Shown here: piece after piece, positions 60,392-64,000 of the stretch
How the letters are laid out: every line of letters begins with the position of its first letter
Position numbering within the stretch: position 1 is the first letter of the stretch
Assembly: GCF_964019385.1 (NCBI RefSeq)
Contig: NC_088644.1
Span: 21,364,246 to 21,428,245 of the forward strand
Direction of reading: 5' to 3'
Source: Sycon ciliatum
Taxonomy: Eukaryota > Porifera > Calcarea > Leucosolenida > Sycettidae
DNA length: 64,000 nt
Translations under genes and position numbers: made by a program
Notes under the pieces: generated by a model
The model's database searches: none
What the model saw: the letters and a program-made list of their open reading frames with translations, nothing else
Told to the model about the DNA's origin: nothing

Positions 60392-63300
60392 CTAAAGAAC
60401 TTGGTAGCGGCCACTGGATTGAGGTTGCCGCTGATAAGCAAGCGTGCTGGCTTGACGACGGATCTCTTCTTTAATGATGCGCTTGATCTCCATCTTCGCA
60501 ATCATCACCGCACGCTCGTTTGGACCCTCAACGTACAGATGCAGCTTCCTCTCGTCTTCCTTTGGCTCCTTGCCGGGAGGGAAGTGCACACCACGCACTG
60601 TGACAGCGCACTCGGAATACTCAGTGATCGAGTCCATGGAATCTCGAGACGTCACCTTCCAGCGCACTTGCTGCGGCATGTCATTGATTTCCACTTCGTC
60701 CTCGTAATTCACTTGCTCCTCCGTTTTCTTCTCTTCCTCAACCTTGTCAGTAGTCATAGCGGTGGATGCTGACACACCAGACGTGTTTTGCGTGGTAGCC
60801 AGACCTCTTTCCTTGCTGATCTGCACGGCACGCTGAGCAGCCAGAGCCACGCCGGACACGGAGCGCACCGCATCACCGCGCATAACCTGCCCGATGGTAT
60901 CCAGGCCAGACGAGGAACCACCGGCACCCAGCTGAGCTCCCAGGCCCCTGTCCGTGATGATATTGCCAGCAATTGCCTGTGCTCGGCGCAGTGCTTCGGT
61001 TTGCGGCGCAGTGGACGAGGCACCACCCGCCTGGGCATTGCTAGGCAATAGCGAGGACTTGTTAACATTGTTCTTTTGGTGACGACTCTCCTTCGGCCGT
61101 GGACGCGATGAGAACCACTTTTCAATCTGCTCCTCGAGGTCATCTGCAGCTTTACCTGCTGCTGCTTCTTCTTCGTCGGAATCACGGAGTCCAAGAGCTG
61201 CTTTCTGATGAGCACGTTGTTCTTGTGCCTGAGCTTTCTCGGACTCGTCAAACTTGAAGCCTTTGCCTTTGAAGCCTTTGTTTCGCATCTTGATGACGTC
61301 ACGGCCCATGCACTTCTGCTCCTCGACGTAATCGTCCCACAGCTGTGTCAGCTCCTCCGGTACAGGCGTTACACTAAGCTCCAGTGCTTTGATGATGTCG
61401 CCAGCATAGCGGCCTTGCTCTGATGTGATAAAGGTGATAGCATAGCCTTTGTTACCAGCGCGGCCAGTGCGGCCGACGCGATGAACGTAATCCTCATAGT
61501 GGTTGGGGCACGCATAGTTGAGCACCAGAATCAACTGCTTGACGTCCAGGCCACGCGCCGCTACAGACGTGGCAATCAGCAGGCGGGTGACACCTTGCTT
61601 GAAGTCGCTGATCACACTGTCACGGTCTGACTGATCCATACCACCGTGCAGGGACATGCACGGGTAACCGGACTTGAAGAGTTCCTTCAGCAACCGATCA
61701 GCGTCTTCCTGCTTCTCAACGAAGACCAGGACAGAGCCCATTTCTTGGTACTGTCCAAGCAGTTCCAGCAGCTTGAAGTACTTGTCCTCTTCTTCCATCA
61801 TCATGATAGTCTGCACAATGTCAACGCATACAACGCTGCGGCCGCCCACTTGTACCTCCACAGGGCGCTTTAGGATACGCCGTGCCAGAGCTTCCATCTG
61901 CCGGGGAAACGTGGCGGAGAACATGACTGTTTGCCGGTCAGGTCGAGTGTTGTCAATGATCTTCATGACCTGCGGCTCAAATCCCATGTCGAACATGCGA
62001 TCAGCCTCATCCAGCACTAGATACGTGACGCGGCGCAAGTTGGTCACGCGGCCATTGTTGGCTGCCAACATATCAATCATACGTCCCGGAGTGCAGATGA
62101 TCACCTCAGCGCCGCGCTTCAGCTCGGAAATCTGCTCACTGATACCGGTGCCACCGTACACACACGCACACGTCAAGTTCAGACCCTTGCCAAGCTTCCT
62201 GCAGTCCGCATAGATCTGCAGCGCTAGCTCTCGCGTTGGAGTCATGATAATAGCGATCGCACCGTCGCCCGTCTCCAGTTCCTCCTGATCTAAAACATGC
62301 CTGAACAGAGGCAGCAGGAAGGCCACCGTCTTGCCACTGCCGGTACGCGCAATGCCAATCACATCGCGGCCGGACATGATCGCGGGGATGGCCTGCGATT
62401 GGATAGGTGTAGGCTTGTCGTACTTGAGCTTCTTGATATTGTCCATGACACGTGCACTCAGACCACACTGGGACCAGGTCTTGGCCGGTGTCGGGCAATT
62501 CTTGCCTTTCACTTGAACATTGCCGAGTTCCTCGCGGAATGCATTCACCTCTTCCTCAGTCATGCGCGACAACTCGGGTACTTCGACGTAGAAGTCTTTG
62601 CGGAACTCGCTGTACGTCACTTTACTGTGGTCGACAATGGCCAGCTCTTTCTTGCTGCCCTTCTCTTTCTTCTTCAGTGCAGCCATGTTCTTCTTCAGTT
62701 CAGCATCCGAGTCACCTTCCGAACTGTACTCTAATGCATCTTGGTTGTTGTACATTAGCTCTCCTTTCGTACTTTTCGTCACGACTGGCTGACTTTTCTG
62801 CACCGTCGTCACCACTGTCTTGACGATAGTGGCAGTCTTTCCGGACGTTTTCTTCTCCGAATCAACATCGACTCCTTTGATCTTGCGCACTTCTTGCTGT
62901 ACGCCCTGCATGAATGCATCAAGAGGATCAATGTCATCCTCCTCGTCATCGCCTTCGGTTCCCATATCCACTGCTGTGCTTTCATCATCCTCAGACTTTT
63001 TTGATTCACCTTCCTCACCAGCATTTTCTTCTTCTGCCTCATCATCATCGTCCTCATCATCCAATGTCCAGCCTTTCTGCACAACTGGCTCAGATTCTTC
63101 TTCCTCCTTCATGGGCTCTTCTTTCACTGTTGCTTCCGACACGGGCTCTGCAGTCTCTGCAGTCCCGTCCTTGGCTTGCCGCTGAGCTGCACGCCAAGCT
63201 TCCACTTTCTTTCGCCTTTCCATCACCATATCAATCTGCTGTTCCTCTCCCAGGTTGCCGCTATCGGTACGCTTCGCAGGAGGTGGATCAGAACTTGCAG

Positions 63301-63787
63301 AAGCACTCGGTGCATTGTTTGTGGATGCTGGTGTTGTTGTTGTTGAGCTGCTGGTTGTTTTTGTCTCAGTCTTGACAAGAGGAGGTGCAGGTGATTGTCG
63401 CTTTCCAGTGATAGGTTCTGGGCTCTTGCTGGCATGACGGGAAGCACGCTCTCTACTTCTGCTCCTCTCTCGACTGCGCCTCCTGCCTGGACTTCTGCGG
63501 CGGTATGGGCTTCGGCTGCGACTCCTACGCCTGCGAGCCCGGTCTCTGTCTCTATCTCTGTCCCGTTCACGATCACGGTCTCTTCTAGGCCCATCTCGTC
63601 TATCCCTGTCGCGGTCTCGGGCCCTCTCTCTGTCTCTGCTTCGCGATCTCCTCCGCACTCTATCACGACTCCTGCTCCTTTCTCTACGATCACGATCACG
63701 ACCTCGGTCATCTCTCTTCTTGCGGCGGCGATCTCTGTCACTGTCAGAGTCACTACTCCCCGAAGACGGGCGTCGCCCGCGACCCAT
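60392..63787 (-). CDS. DDX46: DEAD-box RNA helicase DDX46 / Prp5, single uninterrupted exon, complete
   Basis: DDX46 (yeast Prp5) is a nuclear ATPase that bridges U1 and U2 snRNPs and remodels U2 during prespliceosome assembly. The frame gives 1131 residues (human 1031). Residues 1-125 form an Arg/Ser/Asp-rich RS domain. An acidic and coiled linker contains DPLDAFMQGVQQEVRK and DALEYSSEGDSDAE. The core has TPIQSQAIPAI, ARTGSGKT (near 480), PTRELALQ, TPGRMIDMLAANNGRVTNL, DEADRMFDMGFEPQ (near 590), SATFPR, SVAARGLDVKQL and HRVGRTGRAGNKG (near 765). The C-terminus has the family-specific EINDMPQQVRWKVTSRDS, FPPGKEPKEDERKLHLYVEG and final GRYQVL. The ATG at 63787 sits in GGCCATGGG, a strong context. 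It has no intron although its multi-exon neighbours have 4-12 exons. Confidence 0.97.
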   Translation of the reverse strand: MGRGRRPSSGSSDSDSDRDRRRKKRDDRGRDRDRRERSRSRDRVRRRSRSRDRERARDRDRDRRDGPRRDRDRERDRDRDRDRARRRRSRSRSPYRRRSPGRRRSRERSRSRERASRHASKSPEPITGKRQSPAPPLVKTETKTTSSSTTTTPASTNNAPSASASSDPPPAKRTDSGNLGEEQQIDMVMERRKKVEAWRAAQRQAKDGTAETAEPVSEATVKEEPMKEEEESEPVVQKGWTLDDEDDDDEAEEENAGEEGESKKSEDDESTAVDMGTEGDDEEDDIDPLDAFMQGVQQEVRKIKGVDVDSEKKTSGKTATIVKTVVTTVQKSQPVVTKSTKGELMYNNQDALEYSSEGDSDAELKKNMAALKKKEKGSKKELAIVDHSKVTYSEFRKDFYVEVPELSRMTEEEVNAFREELGNVQVKGKNCPTPAKTWSQCGLSARVMDNIKKLKYDKPTPIQSQAIPAIMSGRDVIGIARTGSGKTVAFLLPLFRHVLDQEELETGDGAIAIIMTPTRELALQIYADCRKLGKGLNLTCACVYGGTGISEQISELKRGAEVIICTPGRMIDMLAANNGRVTNLRRVTYLVLDEADRMFDMGFEPQVMKIIDNTRPDRQTVMFSATFPRQMEALARRILKRPVEVQVGGRSVVCVDIVQTIMMMEEEDKYFKLLELLGQYQEMGSVLVFVEKQEDADRLLKELFKSGYPCMSLHGGMDQSDRDSVISDFKQGVTRLLIATSVAARGLDVKQLILVLNYACPNHYEDYVHRVGRTGRAGNKGYAITFITSEQGRYAGDIIKALELSVTPVPEELTQLWDDYVEEQKCMGRDVIKMRNKGFKGKGFKFDESEKAQAQEQRAHQKAALGLRDSDEEEAAAGKAADDLEEQIEKWFSSRPRPKESRHQKNNVNKSSLLPSNAQAGGASSTAPQTEALRRAQAIAGNIITDRGLGAQLGAGGSSSGLDTIGQVMRGDAVRSVSGVALAAQRAVQISKERGLATTQNTSGVSASTAMTTDKVEEEKKTEEQVNYEDEVEINDMPQQVRWKVTSRDSMDSITEYSECAVTVRGVHFPPGKEPKEDERKLHLYVEGPNERAVMIAKMEIKRIIKEEIRRQASTLAYQRQPQSSGRYQVL

Positions 63788-64000
63788 GGCCTACCAATTT
63801 ACCTTTCGTTTGCATATAACGAGAAACATCAGGAGCTGAGTAACGAAGTAAAAATAATCTGAAGTAATTTTATGCATAATATATTAATAGTTGAAAAATC
63901 TGGTATCTTGTTTTTGAAGTCGAACTGAACATCGCCGAAACGTTGAACGCCATTCCCGATTGCCATGGATGCAACCAGGAGTGAAGTCGTCATTTGACGA
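63788..64000. other. DDX46 upstream region
   Basis: 213 bp, presumed DDX46 5' UTR/promoter. No other coding exon recognised; a short ATG frame at 63965 closes after ten codons. Confidence 0.5.

Overview
The window is animal nuclear DNA. Eight protein genes are recognisable; seven have GT/AG introns or are too short to need them, and introns are crowded with microsatellites and short DNA transposons. The proteins are animal-type: class IA PI3K, DCP1 with an animal C-terminal trimer segment, COMMD6, AKAP1 and WDFY. Divergence from vertebrate proteins, compact genes, many TA-flanked MITE-like elements and abundant long GT, GA and CT repeats suggest a non-vertebrate, possibly early-branching animal such as a sponge. 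The taxon is inference only. I saw no rRNA, no CRISPR, no bacterial-type operon and no recognisable retrovirus, LTR element or Polinton.

Layout: SARS1 (-, only its 5' six exons; it runs off the left edge), CDC26 (-), a class IA PI3K catalytic subunit (+, 7 exons), DCP1 (-, 8 exons), COMMD6 (+, 8 exons), AKAP1-like (-, 4 exons), WDFY1/2 (+, 12 exons) and DDX46 (-, one uninterrupted 3.4 kb exon). All multi-exon models were joined by hand with matching codon phases, except one doubtful acceptor in the PI3K gene. Three pairs are head to head with 0.6-1.2 kb between start codons: CDC26/PI3K, DCP1/COMMD6 and AKAP1/WDFY. The convergent gaps (15.2-18.3, 39.0-41.0 and 57.7-60.4 kb) hold only repeats and presumed 3' UTR.

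The genes are mostly housekeeping and do not form a pathway. Loose themes are phosphoinositide signalling (PI3K; the PI3P-binding FYVE protein), RNA metabolism (DCP1, DDX46, the KH/Tudor protein AKAP1, SerRS), cell-cycle ubiquitination (CDC26) and endosomal sorting (COMMD6).

The unusual content is in the introns: nested inverted-repeat transposons, one with its empty site preserved beside it; two approximately 0.85 kb foldback elements flanked by TTAA whose arms are internally duplicated; an approximately 0.9 kb near-perfect palindrome in DCP1; a scrambled protein-kinase pseudogene in COMMD6; and long GT tracts repeatedly placed just upstream of 3' splice sites. I did not find a convincing new protein-coding system.
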